This document shows, one piece after another, positions 25,247 to 34,381 of a stretch of 64,000 nt of DNA. Position numbers and translations under genes: made by a program. The first letter of the stretch is position 1, and every line of letters starts with the position of its first letter. The stretch is from Thermoanaerobaculum sp964488355 (lineage in GTDB: Bacteria; Acidobacteriota; Thermoanaerobaculia; Thermoanaerobaculales; Thermoanaerobaculaceae). The stretch is from positions 26,782-90,781 of the forward strand of contig CAZAUJ010000012.1 of the NCBI GenBank assembly GCA_964488355.1, written 5' to 3'. Below the pieces are notes generated by a model. That model saw only the letters and a program-made list of their open reading frames with translations. It had not been told where the DNA came from and ran no database searches.

Positions 25247-26043
25247 GCCCCACCTCCCCGTTGGCCGAAGTAAACAAGCCGCAGCAACAGGTCACGCAGG
25301 GAGCGCTCGTCCAAGTCGCGGTGCAACTCCCCGCCCACCGCCACACTCACCTCCCCCCGCTCCTCGGAAACCACAATGGCCACCGCGTCCGTCTCCTCGG
25401 AAATGCCTAAGGCCGCCCGGTGCCGGGAGCCCAGCTCGGAGGAAAGGTTGGCTTGCACCGTCAAAGGGAGAAAGCAGCTAGCCGCTTGGATGCGCCGTCC
25501 CTGGATGATGACCGCCCCATCGTGCAGGGGGGTGCCAGGGGTAAAAAGGTTGACGAGGAGGTCATAGGTGCAGAGAGCATCCAGGGGGATGCCCGTCTCG
25601 GCAAAGGTGCGCAGGCCTTCCCCCCGCTCGATGACGATCAAGGCACCGTACCGCCGCGCGCGCAAGGTACGGCAGGCCAGCACCAGGTCGTTGACCAGCA
25701 CCTGCCGGCTGCTGGCGGCGGCAAACAGACGCAAGAGGGGCGTCTGCCCCATCGCGGCCAAGATCCGCCGCAGATCCTGCTGGAAGAGCACGATTACCGC
25801 CAGCGGCAGGTAAAAGAGCACCTGTCCGAGAATGGCGGACAGCGTGATTAGGTCCAGAGCTTGGGCAGCAAGGAAGGCGCCAACCAACACCAGGATGCCC
25901 CAGAGCATGGCCAAGGCCCGCCGGCCCTGCAGGGCGCGCAAGACCAGGTAGAAGAGGCTGGCGACCAAAAGGATGTCGGCCAAGTCGCGAAGGCCAATCG
26001 CCACGGGTAACAAACCGTGCAAGACCTGCATTAGCCCAGCCAT
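25243..26043 (-). CDS. cdaA: Membrane diadenylate cyclase CdaA
   Basis: Makes the second messenger c-di-AMP from two ATP. The 266 residues comprise three N-terminal membrane helices (about 13-35, 44-62, 70-87), a linker helix and the DAC domain with the catalytic DGA (175-177) and RHR (207-209) motifs intact. Length and layout match CdaA. The ATG at 26043 lies inside the end of folP (13-base overlap), and the stop overlaps cdaR by four bases, giving a folP-cdaA-cdaR-glmM unit. Confidence 0.95.
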   Translation of the reverse strand: MAGLMQVLHGLLPVAIGLRDLADILLVASLFYLVLRALQGRRALAMLWGILVLVGAFLAAQALDLITLSAILGQVLFYLPLAVIVLFQQDLRRILAAMGQTPLLRLFAAASSRQVLVNDLVLACRTLRARRYGALIVIERGEGLRTFAETGIPLDALCTYDLLVNLFTPGTPLHDGAVIIQGRRIQAASCFLPLTVQANLSSELGSRHRAALGISEETDAVAIVVSEERGEVSVAVGGELHRDLDERSLRDLLLRLVYFGQRGGGA

Positions 26044-26870
26044 CGCCGTTCGACCGCCCTGGCCACCTGCAGAAACTGCCTGGTGGCGGCCACATCGTGG
26101 ACCCGCACCACTACCTCGGGGCAGGAGAGAGCGGGCACCAGCGCGGCCAAGCTGCCCGGCAACCGCTCCCCCACCGGCGCCCCCGTCACGTGGCCAATAA
26201 AGGATTTGCGGGACGCACCTACCACCAAGGCAAAGCCCATGGCCGCCAGCTCGGGCAATGCGGCGAGCAAGGCCAGGTTGCCTTCCACGTCCTTGCCGAA
26301 GCCGATGCCTGGGTCGAGGAACAGGTGCTCCCGCGGAATCCCTGCCGCCAGCGCCCGCTGGGCACGCTGCCAGAGAAACTCCGCCACTTCCGCCACCACG
26401 TGGGTATAGCGAGTATTCTGTTGCATGGTTTGCGGCGTCCCGCGCATGTGCATGAGCACCAAGCCCGCCCCTTCGCGGGCGACCAAATCCAGCATCCTGG
26501 GGTCGGCGGCGGCAGTGACGTCGTTCACGATGCAGGCGCCGGCGGCCAACGCCGCTTCCGCCACCGAGACCTTGCAGGTGTCCACGGATATGAGCGCGGA
26601 GGGGGCCTGTTGGGCCAAGGCAGTCACCACCGGCAGCGTCCGGGCCTTTTCTTCCTCAGCCGGCACCGGCTTCGCCCCTGGCCGAGTAGACTCCCCGCCC
26701 ACATCCACAACCGCCGCCCCCTCCTCCAGCAGCTTCAGGCCCTGGGCCACGGCCGCCCGCGGCTCCAGCCAGAGCCCTCCATCGGAAAAAGAATCGGGTG
26801 TGACGTTCAGGACCCCCATGAGGGCGGGGCCAGGCTGGGCAAAGAGCCGACGCGGATCAAAAGACGCCAC
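26031..26870 (-). CDS. folP: Dihydropteroate synthase FolP
   Basis: Condenses p-aminobenzoate with hydroxymethyl-dihydropterin pyrophosphate in folate synthesis. Conserved parts: LMGVLNVTPDSFSDGG (pterin and phosphate loop 1), GGESTRPGA (loop 2), SVDTCK, VNDVTA and GASRKSF. Its 279 residues are a normal length. The GTG at 26870 is preceded by GAGGG, and a TAAGCT box (26883-26878) lies seven bases upstream, so transcription of the folP-cdaA-cdaR-glmM unit may begin right here. Confidence 0.95.
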   Translation of the reverse strand: MASFDPRRLFAQPGPALMGVLNVTPDSFSDGGLWLEPRAAVAQGLKLLEEGAAVVDVGGESTRPGAKPVPAEEEKARTLPVVTALAQQAPSALISVDTCKVSVAEAALAAGACIVNDVTAAADPRMLDLVAREGAGLVLMHMRGTPQTMQQNTRYTHVVAEVAEFLWQRAQRALAAGIPREHLFLDPGIGFGKDVEGNLALLAALPELAAMGFALVVGASRKSFIGHVTGAPVGERLPGSLAALVPALSCPEVVVRVHDVAATRQFLQVARAVERRWLG

Positions 26871-26908
26871 GCCCTCAAGCTTAGCTAAAGGTAGGGTTCT
26901 CGCGCCAG

Positions 26909-28603
26909 CTAGGGGGCGCGCCCCACAAACACCTGTTGCAGGGCGGTGCCATGCTCCTTGCTCACCTGGTCCTGTACCGTCACAGAAACGGTATAAGGCC
27001 CGTGAGGCAGGGAAAAGCGCAGGGTGGTACGAAAAACACCCTCCTGTAGCCCCCCTTCCTGACCAGCCCCCACCTCCAGCGGGAAGCTGGAAGTTGTGAC
27101 GCTCAGGTTTTCCCCTTTTTCGTCGTAAACCGCCAGCAACACCGTACAGCCTCCCGCCAGGCCTCCCTCTGGCCTGGGCAGGAACACTAGCTCGCGCAGG
27201 GGCACACTCACCGTGGCTTCAAGCCTCACCTCCGAGGCCTCACTTCCCTTTTCCGCCAGGGCCACCGTGACGGGCACGCGGCCCTTTGGCTTGGGAAAGC
27301 TCAGGGGCGTGGCCAACTCCTGGGCCAGGTGCTCCTCCTCGGGTAGGTCCAGGTAACCCAGGCGGTGTCGAACCACCACCCCGGGTCGCCGAACCTGGAC
27401 GGCAATGTGATGGAACTGCCGGTCGGGTGGGTGGGGAGGCGTGTAGCCCAGGGAATAGTAGGTGGCCGTATTCTCCAGCACGGCGGCTAAGGCCTTGTCC
27501 ACCTGGGTGTTGCGCAGGTACAGCCCACCCGTGCCCTGAACCAGCGAAAGCGGCGCGGTTTCCGGATCGGAGGTTTCTGGAGGAGCGGTAAAGGTTCCCA
27601 CGTTTTTCACCATGCCCAGCTGACGGTTCTCCACGTCATGCAGCCGCAACGAGGACTCCAAGCCACGGGCATTGACCACGTACAGCTGAAATCCCGTGCT
27701 ATTGGCAGCCCGCACCAGCGCCTGCAGCACCTCTTCCGTTTCTCGTTTGAGGGATTCCAAGGCTGGATCGGACTGGGCACGGTCGGTGAGGCCGGTATCG
27801 CTCCAGGTTTTGGGATCGGCGCTCACCAGGTACTGGGCCTCCGGGTGGAACTCCATGGTGCCGGTGAGCAACACCACCGCCTTTCGCCCACCGAAGCTGG
27901 CATAGGAGCGCATCAAGGCGCCGAGAGAGGCGGCGGTCACGGCAAAGGACTGCAGGTTGCGGCGCGCGCGTTCCTGGGCGGCGAAGCGTTGGGTTTGGCC
28001 CAAGTCGTAGCGGGTGGCGCGACCGGGCTCCTCATTCTGGAGGTACTGGGAGCGCACCGGGTCGTTTTCCAGGCGAGTGTCCACCCGGTGGCGCGAGGCA
28101 AAGGTGGGCAGCCGCCCCACCTCGTCCAGGGCCGCCGCCACCTGCAAGGGCTCGGTGGTAAAGGGAAGCAGAAACTGCAACTGCTCACCGATGGCTGCCA
28201 CCGCCCACTCCGTCTCCCCAGCAAGCGTTTGCCCCACTAGCTCCTTTGCCCGCTCCAAGGCCCGCGCGCGCGTGGGCGGGTCGAGAAAGTTGTTATCCAC
28301 CACCAGCAAAACGCGCCGGCGAAAGCGCTCCTCCCCGGAGAGCGGGCTCTGACCGTTACTTGCCCAGGCCAGCTGAGGTTGGGCCTCCACGACTTTGAAA
28401 AAGTTGGTCAGGGGTACCGGCTTCCCATCCTCCAAAAGGGTGAAATCCTCCGGCCGCAAGTCGGTCACAGCCCGACCCTGGCCGTCGGTCACCACCACGT
28501 CCACGTTCACCACCCGTACCTCCACCGAGCTGACAAAAGGAGGCGCAGGCTGGCCCTGTGCGGAAGCTTGGCCAACAAGGAGCGGCAGCAAGGCAAGCAC
28601 CAT
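26909..28603 (-). CDS. VWFA-related Acidobacterial-domain protein, secreted
   Basis: A 564-residue exported protein. After the signal peptide (MVLALLPLLVGQASAQ) comes NVDVVVTDGQGRAVTDL and DFTLLEDGKPVPL, the pattern of the 'VWFA-related Acidobacterial domain' family, then a von Willebrand A-like domain (RRVLLVVDNNFLDPP) in which the usual metal-site DxSxS reads DNNFL. The C-terminal 150 residues are beta-rich. The ATG at 28603 is chosen because GAGG lies just upstream and the signal peptide starts there. TAAAAT lies 17 bases upstream. Function unknown; the family is strongly expanded in Acidobacteriota. Confidence 0.87.
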   Translation of the reverse strand: MVLALLPLLVGQASAQGQPAPPFVSSVEVRVVNVDVVVTDGQGRAVTDLRPEDFTLLEDGKPVPLTNFFKVVEAQPQLAWASNGQSPLSGEERFRRRVLLVVDNNFLDPPTRARALERAKELVGQTLAGETEWAVAAIGEQLQFLLPFTTEPLQVAAALDEVGRLPTFASRHRVDTRLENDPVRSQYLQNEEPGRATRYDLGQTQRFAAQERARRNLQSFAVTAASLGALMRSYASFGGRKAVVLLTGTMEFHPEAQYLVSADPKTWSDTGLTDRAQSDPALESLKRETEEVLQALVRAANSTGFQLYVVNARGLESSLRLHDVENRQLGMVKNVGTFTAPPETSDPETAPLSLVQGTGGLYLRNTQVDKALAAVLENTATYYSLGYTPPHPPDRQFHHIAVQVRRPGVVVRHRLGYLDLPEEEHLAQELATPLSFPKPKGRVPVTVALAEKGSEASEVRLEATVSVPLRELVFLPRPEGGLAGGCTVLLAVYDEKGENLSVTTSSFPLEVGAGQEGGLQEGVFRTTLRFSLPHGPYTVSVTVQDQVSKEHGTALQQVFVGRAP

Positions 28604-28708
28604 GTGAACCTCGCAATCTGATTTTACGCCCAAGGTAGCAACACCCGGACCGCCCTCCTTGTTCCCGCACCGGGGGCAGGCTCAGCAGTTTGCTATGCTT
28701 GCCGAGCT

Positions 28709-29797
28709 ATGAAACGAGCCTGCGTTCTCATGACCCTGCTGGTAGCGGCAGCTTCCCACGCCCAAGGGGAGCTAGAGCTGGCCCGTCGCTTCGCTGCGGC
28801 GTATTTGCCTTACAGCCCTGAACCGGTGGAGGCGCGCCTGCTGGCCAACGGCCAAGCGCCCGCTGGCCGCTACCTGGTGGTGACCGCCACCCGGGCCAAC
28901 CCGGAGAAAAACCGCGGCGAGCTGGTGAGCCTGGTGTTGGACCCCGAAGCGGGAACAGTCAATGCCGGTTTGGTCCTTGGTTTGGCGCCGCAGGGCATCC
29001 CCGCCGACCAACTGCCCCTCTTTGCCGAGTCAAGCCTGCCGCAGGTCTTGAGCCAGGGTATGGGCGGCAGCTTTCGTGTGCGCTGGCCCAGCTTGGCGGC
29101 CAAGCCTGGTGGCGTGGTGCAGCTGGCCACCGCCTACTCCACCGGCTACGGTTGGGTGCGCATGCCGGTGGCCATCACCGGTGACGGGAAGTACCTGATC
29201 ATCGGCGAGAGCTTCCCTCTCGGCAAGGACCCACGGCAAGTTCGCCGTGAGCGGCTGGCCGAGGCCAAGCTTGCGCCGGATTTTTCCGTGCCCTCGCCCA
29301 AAGTTACGGTGGTGGAGTTTTCCGATATGCAGTGCCCAGCCTGCAAGCGAGCCTGGGGCGAGCTCAAGCCAATCTTGGAGAAGCTGCCCATAGCCCACGT
29401 TTCCGCCCATTTCCCGTTAGTGAGCAACCACCCTTGGGCCTTTCGCGCGGCGGTGGCAGGCGTCTGTTTCGCTCAGGGCAACCCTGCCCTGCTGCCGCGG
29501 TTCAAGGACTTCATGTTTGCCCAGCAAGGGGAGATCAAGTTGGAGACGGTGGACGAGGCGGTGTTCGCCTTTGCCCAGCAAAACGGCGTGGGTGAAAGCC
29601 AGCTGCGCACGTGCTACATGCGCGAGAGCGCAGTGGATACGGTGCTGGCCCACCTGGCCTTGGGTTACCGATTAGGCGTGATGGGAACCCCCAGCTACTT
29701 TGCGGGCGGGGAGCACCTCCCCCTGGAGCCGCAGGCGTTTCAAGCCCGCTTGCAAACCATCATCAAGGCTGGCGGGTTGCCGGAAAAGGCCCAGTAG
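28709..29797 (+). CDS. Secreted DsbA-like thioredoxin-fold protein
   Basis: A 362-residue exported protein: signal peptide (MKRACVLMTLLVAAASHAQG), an unassigned N-terminal domain to about residue 190, then a DsbA/thioredoxin_4 domain with the redox motif CPAC (DMQCPACKRAWGEL) and the cis-proline segment VMGTPSYFAGG. It probably handles disulfides in exported proteins. TATGCT at 28694-28699 sits nine bases before the ATG and no ribosome-binding site is seen. It diverges from the VWFA gene and converges on mrp. Confidence 0.87.
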   Translation: MKRACVLMTLLVAAASHAQGELELARRFAAAYLPYSPEPVEARLLANGQAPAGRYLVVTATRANPEKNRGELVSLVLDPEAGTVNAGLVLGLAPQGIPADQLPLFAESSLPQVLSQGMGGSFRVRWPSLAAKPGGVVQLATAYSTGYGWVRMPVAITGDGKYLIIGESFPLGKDPRQVRRERLAEAKLAPDFSVPSPKVTVVEFSDMQCPACKRAWGELKPILEKLPIAHVSAHFPLVSNHPWAFRAAVAGVCFAQGNPALLPRFKDFMFAQQGEIKLETVDEAVFAFAQQNGVGESQLRTCYMRESAVDTVLAHLALGYRLGVMGTPSYFAGGEHLPLEPQAFQARLQTIIKAGGLPEKAQ

Positions 29798-29798
29798 C

Positions 29799-30851
29799 TT
29801 AGGGCTGGATCTTTCCTCCTAGCCCCTCCACCACCGCGCGCGCCAGCTTGAAAAAGGCCTGGGCGGCGGGCGATTGGGGCTTGGCTGCCACGATGGGTCG
29901 GCCCGCGTCGCCGGTTACCACCACCTCTGGTTCGATGGGGATTTCCCCAAGGAAGGGCACCCCCAGCTGCTCGGCGGTGCGCCGGCCCCCGCCGGACTTG
30001 AAGATTTCCGTGCGGAAACCGCAATGGGGGCACAGGAACGCGGACATGTTTTCCACCACCCCCAGTACCGGCACGTTCACCTTGCGAAACATCAAAAGGC
30101 CTTTGCGCGCGTCAATGAGCGCCACGTCCTGCGGGGTGGTAACGATGATCGCCCCATCCAGGGGAAGCTGTTGGGTGATGGTAAGTTGGGCGTCGCCCGT
30201 GCCCGGGGGCAAGTCCACGACTAAAATGTCTAACTGGCCCCAGGCCACGTCCTCCAAAAACTGCTGCAGCGCCTTCATCACCATCGGCCCACGCCAAATG
30301 ACCGGCGTGTCAGGCTCCAACAAGAAGCCCAAAGACATGACCTTGACACCGTTGCCCTCCACCGGCAGGATCCGCTCCTCCTCGTTTACCCGGGGAGGGT
30401 CCACGCAGCCCATCATCAGGTGCTGAGAAGGCCCGTAAATGTCCGCATCCAGAAGCCCCACAGCAAGGTTGAGCTGGCGCAGGGCCAATGCCAGGTTGGC
30501 AGCCACCGTGGACTTGCCCACTCCACCCTTGCCCGAGGCCACGGCCACCTTGTAACGCACCCCTGGCAGCACCTGAGTGGTGGGCGCAGCCGAGGGACCC
30601 TGAGCGGGCGACTCCACCTCCACCTTCAACTCCAAGCTCTCCACCCCCGGCAGCTGCTGCAGCGCCTCCCGGGCCTGCCGCTCCACCACCGGCCCCGCCT
30701 CGCGGTTGGCAGTGGTCATGCGGATGTCCACCGACAGCCGTCCGCCCTTAATGCGCACCGCTTTAACGAAGCCAAAGGAAACGATGTCCCGCGTAAGGCC
30801 GGGAAAGCGCACGCTGCGCAAAGCCTGCAGAACCTGTTCCTCGCGTACCAC
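29799..30851 (-). CDS. mrp: Mrp/ApbC-type iron-sulfur cluster carrier ATPase
   Basis: A P-loop NTPase that carries Fe-S clusters to target proteins. From the GTG at 30851 (AAGGAGG five bases upstream) it has 350 residues: an N-terminal DUF59-like domain (about 1-85), the deviant Walker A ASGKGGVGKST, DADIYGPS, VVDLPPGTGD and the cluster-binding CPHC. The DUF59 gene ends two bases upstream. The pair fits Fe-S maturation. Confidence 0.94.
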   Translation of the reverse strand: MVREEQVLQALRSVRFPGLTRDIVSFGFVKAVRIKGGRLSVDIRMTTANREAGPVVERQAREALQQLPGVESLELKVEVESPAQGPSAAPTTQVLPGVRYKVAVASGKGGVGKSTVAANLALALRQLNLAVGLLDADIYGPSQHLMMGCVDPPRVNEEERILPVEGNGVKVMSLGFLLEPDTPVIWRGPMVMKALQQFLEDVAWGQLDILVVDLPPGTGDAQLTITQQLPLDGAIIVTTPQDVALIDARKGLLMFRKVNVPVLGVVENMSAFLCPHCGFRTEIFKSGGGRRTAEQLGVPFLGEIPIEPEVVVTGDAGRPIVAAKPQSPAAQAFFKLARAVVEGLGGKIQP

Positions 30852-30853
30852 CC

Positions 30854-31168
30854 TTACCTCCTTGTCTGCCAGCCCATGCGACGCTGGACCTCCTCCGAGG
30901 CCATGGCTGGGCTCCAAGGCGGGTCCCACACCACCTCCACCGCCACGTGCCGCGCACCAGTGTGGCGGCTCACCGCCTGGCGGATGTCGTCAGCAATGCG
31001 GTGAACGAGGGGACAGCCACGCACCGTCAGGGTCACCTGCACCTTCACCGCGTCCGGAGGGTTGACCCACACGCCGTAAACCAACCCCAGGTCCACGATG
31101 GAAAAGGGAATCTCCGGATCCATTACCGTCCCCAGAGCCTGCCAAACCGCGTCTTCCGTCAGCACCAC
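30854..31168 (-). CDS. DUF59/MIP18-family Fe-S assembly protein (SufT/PaaD-like)
   Basis: A 104-residue protein with MDPEIPFSIVDLGLVYGV and the conserved cysteine in RGCPL, as in SufT, PaaD and eukaryotic MIP18, which act in Fe-S protein maturation. Two adjacent GTG codons (31168, 31165) follow GAGGAGG; the second is better spaced. It is coupled to mrp (two-base gap), which itself starts with a related domain, so the two probably act together. Confidence 0.88.
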   Translation of the reverse strand: MVLTEDAVWQALGTVMDPEIPFSIVDLGLVYGVWVNPPDAVKVQVTLTVRGCPLVHRIADDIRQAVSRHTGARHVAVEVVWDPPWSPAMASEEVQRRMGWQTRR

Positions 31169-31176
31169 TTACCTCC

Positions 31177-31923
31177 TCAATGGACAACCGCTGCCGCTGC
31201 CCGCTCCGTTCCCAGACGCAGGGCATCCACCGCGTCCCTTACCTGCTGCATCAGCCGCTCCTTGGAGCCCACCCCTAACCCGCCGGTGAGGACCGGTTCG
31301 CCAAACCGCACGGTGATCGGACCAGGGCGCAGGAGGTAGCGCTTTTTGGGCAGCACCTTCCGCGGACCCTGCAAGCCTGTCGGCACGATGGGCAGCTGGG
31401 CCTTAAGGGCGATGAGGAAGCCCCCACGCTGGAAAGGCAACAGCTCGCCATTGGGGCTGCGGGTTTCTTCCGGGAACACCAGCACCGAGCGGCCAGCGCG
31501 GATTCGGGCCGCTGCCTCTTCGAAGGAGCGGATCGCCTGCCTTCGGTTTTCGCGATCCACCGGGATAAAACCCATGGCGCGCATGGCCCAGCCGAGAAAG
31601 GGAACGGAAAAGAGCGACTTCTTGGCCAGAAAGCGCACTTGCCCGGGGATGGCCACCAACAGCGCCGGGATGTCCAGCCAGCTTTCGTGGTTCGCCATGA
31701 AAACCACCGGCGTGTCGCGCGGCACCGTTTCCGCCCCTTCCACCCGCAGCCGCACACCGCACGCCCACAGGATGATTCGCGCCCACAGGCGCGCCCCGTT
31801 GCGCGTCCAATCGCCCTTGGGCGGCAAAAAGCCCACCAACGTGCCATAGGTGCCGATGATCACGGTGTCGATCACCGCCACCGTGAAGGCGAGAACGGTA
31901 TGCAGCAGGCGCAGTATCAACAC
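31177..31923 (-). CDS. plsC: 1-acyl-sn-glycerol-3-phosphate acyltransferase PlsC
   Basis: Adds the second acyl chain in phosphatidic acid synthesis at the inner membrane. The 248-residue protein has an N-terminal membrane segment (LLHTVLAFTVAVIDTVIIG), the catalytic HX4D motif NHESWLD, and FPEETRS (usually FPEGTRS). The GTG start at 31923 lacks a ribosome-binding site, but TACAAT (31935-31930) lies six bases upstream, suggesting a start-proximal promoter inside the ftsH-plsC gap. Confidence 0.92.
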   Translation of the reverse strand: MLILRLLHTVLAFTVAVIDTVIIGTYGTLVGFLPPKGDWTRNGARLWARIILWACGVRLRVEGAETVPRDTPVVFMANHESWLDIPALLVAIPGQVRFLAKKSLFSVPFLGWAMRAMGFIPVDRENRRQAIRSFEEAAARIRAGRSVLVFPEETRSPNGELLPFQRGGFLIALKAQLPIVPTGLQGPRKVLPKKRYLLRPGPITVRFGEPVLTGGLGVGSKERLMQQVRDAVDALRLGTERAAAAVVH

Positions 31924-31955
31924 GAGGCCATTGTACCCGCCGAGGGTGCCGGTGC

Positions 31956-33833
31956 TCAGCTGAGGGCCACTGCGGGCGAGGGCCGCCCAGGGCCCCGTAG
32001 GCGCTCCACCGGCACGCCCGTGTACTCGGAAACCATGTGGTAAATCTCTTCCCCCTCCAGCACTTCCCGCTCGAGCAGGGCCTGGGCAATGCGGTCCAGC
32101 ACGGGACGATGTTTGGCCACCAGTTCCTGTGCCCGCTGGTAGGCCTCCTCCACCAGCCGCTTGATCTCGCTATCGATGGCCACCGCTGTGGCCTCGGAGT
32201 AATCCTGGTGACGCGCAAACTCCTTGCCCAGGAAGATGGCCTCCTCGCGCTTGCCGAAGGTGAGCGGACCCATGCGCGACATGCCCCACTCGCACACCAT
32301 CTTGCGTGCCAGCTCGGTGGCCCGCTCCAAGTCGTTGCCGGCGCCAGTGGTGACCTTTTCCGCGCCAAACACCGCCTCCTCGGAGATGCGACCACCCAAA
32401 AGCACCGTCAGCTCGTCTTCCAAGTGACTCTTGGGCAGGAGGTAGCGGTCCTCCTCGGGCAGCTGCTGCGTGAGCCCTAAGGCCATGCCTCGCGGGATGA
32501 TGGTCACCTTGTGCAGTGGGTCGGCATTGGGCAGCAGAGCCGCCACCAGCGCATGACCCGCCTCGTGATAGGCCACGATGCGTTTTTCCTCCTCGGACAA
32601 GGCCAGCGAGCGGCGCTCCGCCCCCATCATCACCTTGTCCTTGGCAAACTCGAAGTCCTCCATTTCCACCGCTTGCTTGTTGAAGCGAGCGGCGCGCAGG
32701 GCAGCCTCGTTCACCAGGTTGGCCAGGTCCGCACCGGAAAAGCCGGGAGTGGAGCGGGCCAACACCTCGAGGGAAACGTCGCTGGCCAACTTGATCTTGG
32801 CCGTGTGGACCTTGAGAATTTCCAAGCGCCCGTTCAGGTCCGGCCGGTTGACCACGATGCGACGATCGAAACGACCAGGCCGCAAAAGCGCCGGGTCTAA
32901 CACGTCCGGCCGGTTGGTGGCGGCAATGAGGATCACGCCCTCGTTGGACTCGAAACCGTCCATCTCCACCAGCAGCGCATTGAGGGTCTGCTCGCGCTCA
33001 TCGTGGCCGCCACCCAAACCCGCTCCCCGGTGCCGCCCCACCGCGTCGATTTCGTCAATGAAAATGATGCACGGGGCGTTCTTCTTCCCCTGCTCGAAGA
33101 GGTCGCGCACACGGCTGGCGCCCACGCCTACGAACATCTCCACGAAGTCAGAACCGGAAATGGAAAAGAATGGCACCTCCGCTTCGCCCGCCACCGCCTT
33201 AGCGAGCAGCGTCTTCCCCGTGCCCGGTGGGCCCATAAGCAGCACGCCTTTGGGGATTTTTCCCCCCAGCTTGGCAAACTTCTGCGGGTTCTTGAGAAAC
33301 TCGATGATTTCCTGCAGCTCTTCCTTGGCCTCCTCCACACCAGCCACATCCTTGAAGGTTACACGCTTCTGGTCGGGGGTGAGCATGCGCGCTCGCGATT
33401 TGCCAAAGGCCAGGGCCTTGTTCCCACCCATCTGCATTTGCCGGAAAAATACCCACCACATGCCCACCAGCAGCAGGAAAGGCAGCCAAGAAATCAAGCC
33501 GGTCCAGAAGCCCCCTTGCGAAGGCGGCTCAGCCTTGATCTTCACCCCTTTGTTCCGCAGGACCTTGACCAGGTCTGGATACCCGGGAGAGTAGGTGACA
33601 AAATCGTAAGGCCGCTGGGAAAAAGGCCGAGGCCTAAACCCTTGGCTTCGCCCCAGCACCTCCTCACCGCGGATCAGCACCTCCGCCACCTCCCCCTTTT
33701 CCACTCGGTCCAAGAACTCGGAAAAGGGGATTTCCTGGGTGGCCGCTCGGGTGGTGGTGACCCAGTTCCACAGCACCACCACAAGAGCCAAAACCACCAA
33801 GAAAAGCATGATTTGCTTTGCGTTCTGCCTCAC
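31956..33833 (-). CDS. ftsH: ATP-dependent zinc metalloprotease FtsH
   Basis: Membrane-bound AAA+ protease that degrades membrane and regulatory proteins. From the GTG at 33833 it has 625 residues: membrane helix 1 (IMLFLVVLALVVVLWNWV), a periplasmic domain, helix 2 (about 105-125), Walker A GPPGTGKT, Walker B IIFIDEIDAVG, arginine-finger region RPGRFDRRIVV and the protease motif HEAGH. The GTG follows AAGGGAAAGG; the tool-style longer frame runs into hpt's intergenic region without support. tilS-hpt-ftsH is a conserved gene order. Confidence 0.96.
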   Translation of the reverse strand: MRQNAKQIMLFLVVLALVVVLWNWVTTTRAATQEIPFSEFLDRVEKGEVAEVLIRGEEVLGRSQGFRPRPFSQRPYDFVTYSPGYPDLVKVLRNKGVKIKAEPPSQGGFWTGLISWLPFLLLVGMWWVFFRQMQMGGNKALAFGKSRARMLTPDQKRVTFKDVAGVEEAKEELQEIIEFLKNPQKFAKLGGKIPKGVLLMGPPGTGKTLLAKAVAGEAEVPFFSISGSDFVEMFVGVGASRVRDLFEQGKKNAPCIIFIDEIDAVGRHRGAGLGGGHDEREQTLNALLVEMDGFESNEGVILIAATNRPDVLDPALLRPGRFDRRIVVNRPDLNGRLEILKVHTAKIKLASDVSLEVLARSTPGFSGADLANLVNEAALRAARFNKQAVEMEDFEFAKDKVMMGAERRSLALSEEEKRIVAYHEAGHALVAALLPNADPLHKVTIIPRGMALGLTQQLPEEDRYLLPKSHLEDELTVLLGGRISEEAVFGAEKVTTGAGNDLERATELARKMVCEWGMSRMGPLTFGKREEAIFLGKEFARHQDYSEATAVAIDSEIKRLVEEAYQRAQELVAKHRPVLDRIAQALLEREVLEGEEIYHMVSEYTGVPVERLRGPGRPSPAVALS

Positions 33834-33859
33834 GATGCCTTTCCCTTCAATCCTGCGCC

Positions 33860-34381
33860 CTAGGCCGCCTCGTCCACCAGACAAATCCCGGGCAGGTTGC
33901 CCCACTTGCCCTGGTACTCCATGCCGTAGCCCACCAGCCGACCAGGAGGCACATGATCGAACAGCACGTAGCGCGGTTCCAGAGCCACGCGCCGCAGCTC
34001 GGGCTTATTGACCATGGCCACCACCTCCAGCGAGGCAGGACCTTGCTGTGCCAGGTGGGTGAGGAGGTAGTTTTCCGTCACGCCCGAATGGCAGATGTCC
34101 TTGAGGATGAGCGCGTGCGCGGCGGCAATGTGGATGCGGGTGGCAAAGGCCAGCTCGATGACCTCGTAATGGCCGCCTCCGCTGCGCGTGACGTTCACCA
34201 GCTCGTAGCGCACGGGAAAGGGTATGGCGCGTAAAAGGTCGGCCAAGAAAAAGGTGGCTCCCTTGAGAATTCCTACCAGCACCAGATCCTTACCGGCGTA
34301 GTCCTGAGCAATGGCCCGGGCCAACGCCTTTACGCGCTCGGCAATGGCTTCCGGGGGGATGATTTCCCTTGGCGCTCCCAT
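33860..34381 (-). CDS. Hypoxanthine phosphoribosyltransferase-like protein with altered PRPP motif
   Basis: A 173-residue type I phosphoribosyltransferase in the hpt position between tilS and ftsH. The PPi loop LKGATFFLADLL and the ending EYQGKWGNLPGICLVD fit HPRT. The PRPP-binding motif, normally E-D-x-x-D-[ST]-G, reads KDICHSG: Lys94 replaces Glu, His98 replaces the catalytic Asp, and only Asp95 remains. Normal purine salvage activity is therefore doubtful; it may use another substrate or be regulatory. The ATG at 34381 has GGAGGAA upstream and lies inside tilS (52-base overlap). Confidence 0.8.
   Translation of the reverse strand: MGAPREIIPPEAIAERVKALARAIAQDYAGKDLVLVGILKGATFFLADLLRAIPFPVRYELVNVTRSGGGHYEVIELAFATRIHIAAAHALILKDICHSGVTENYLLTHLAQQGPASLEVVAMVNKPELRRVALEPRYVLFDHVPPGRLVGYGMEYQGKWGNLPGICLVDEAA

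Noticed and set aside
31403..32395. 330-codon minus-strand frame spanning plsC and ftsH
   Set aside because: It is a second frame of two clearly identified genes and has no motif of its own.
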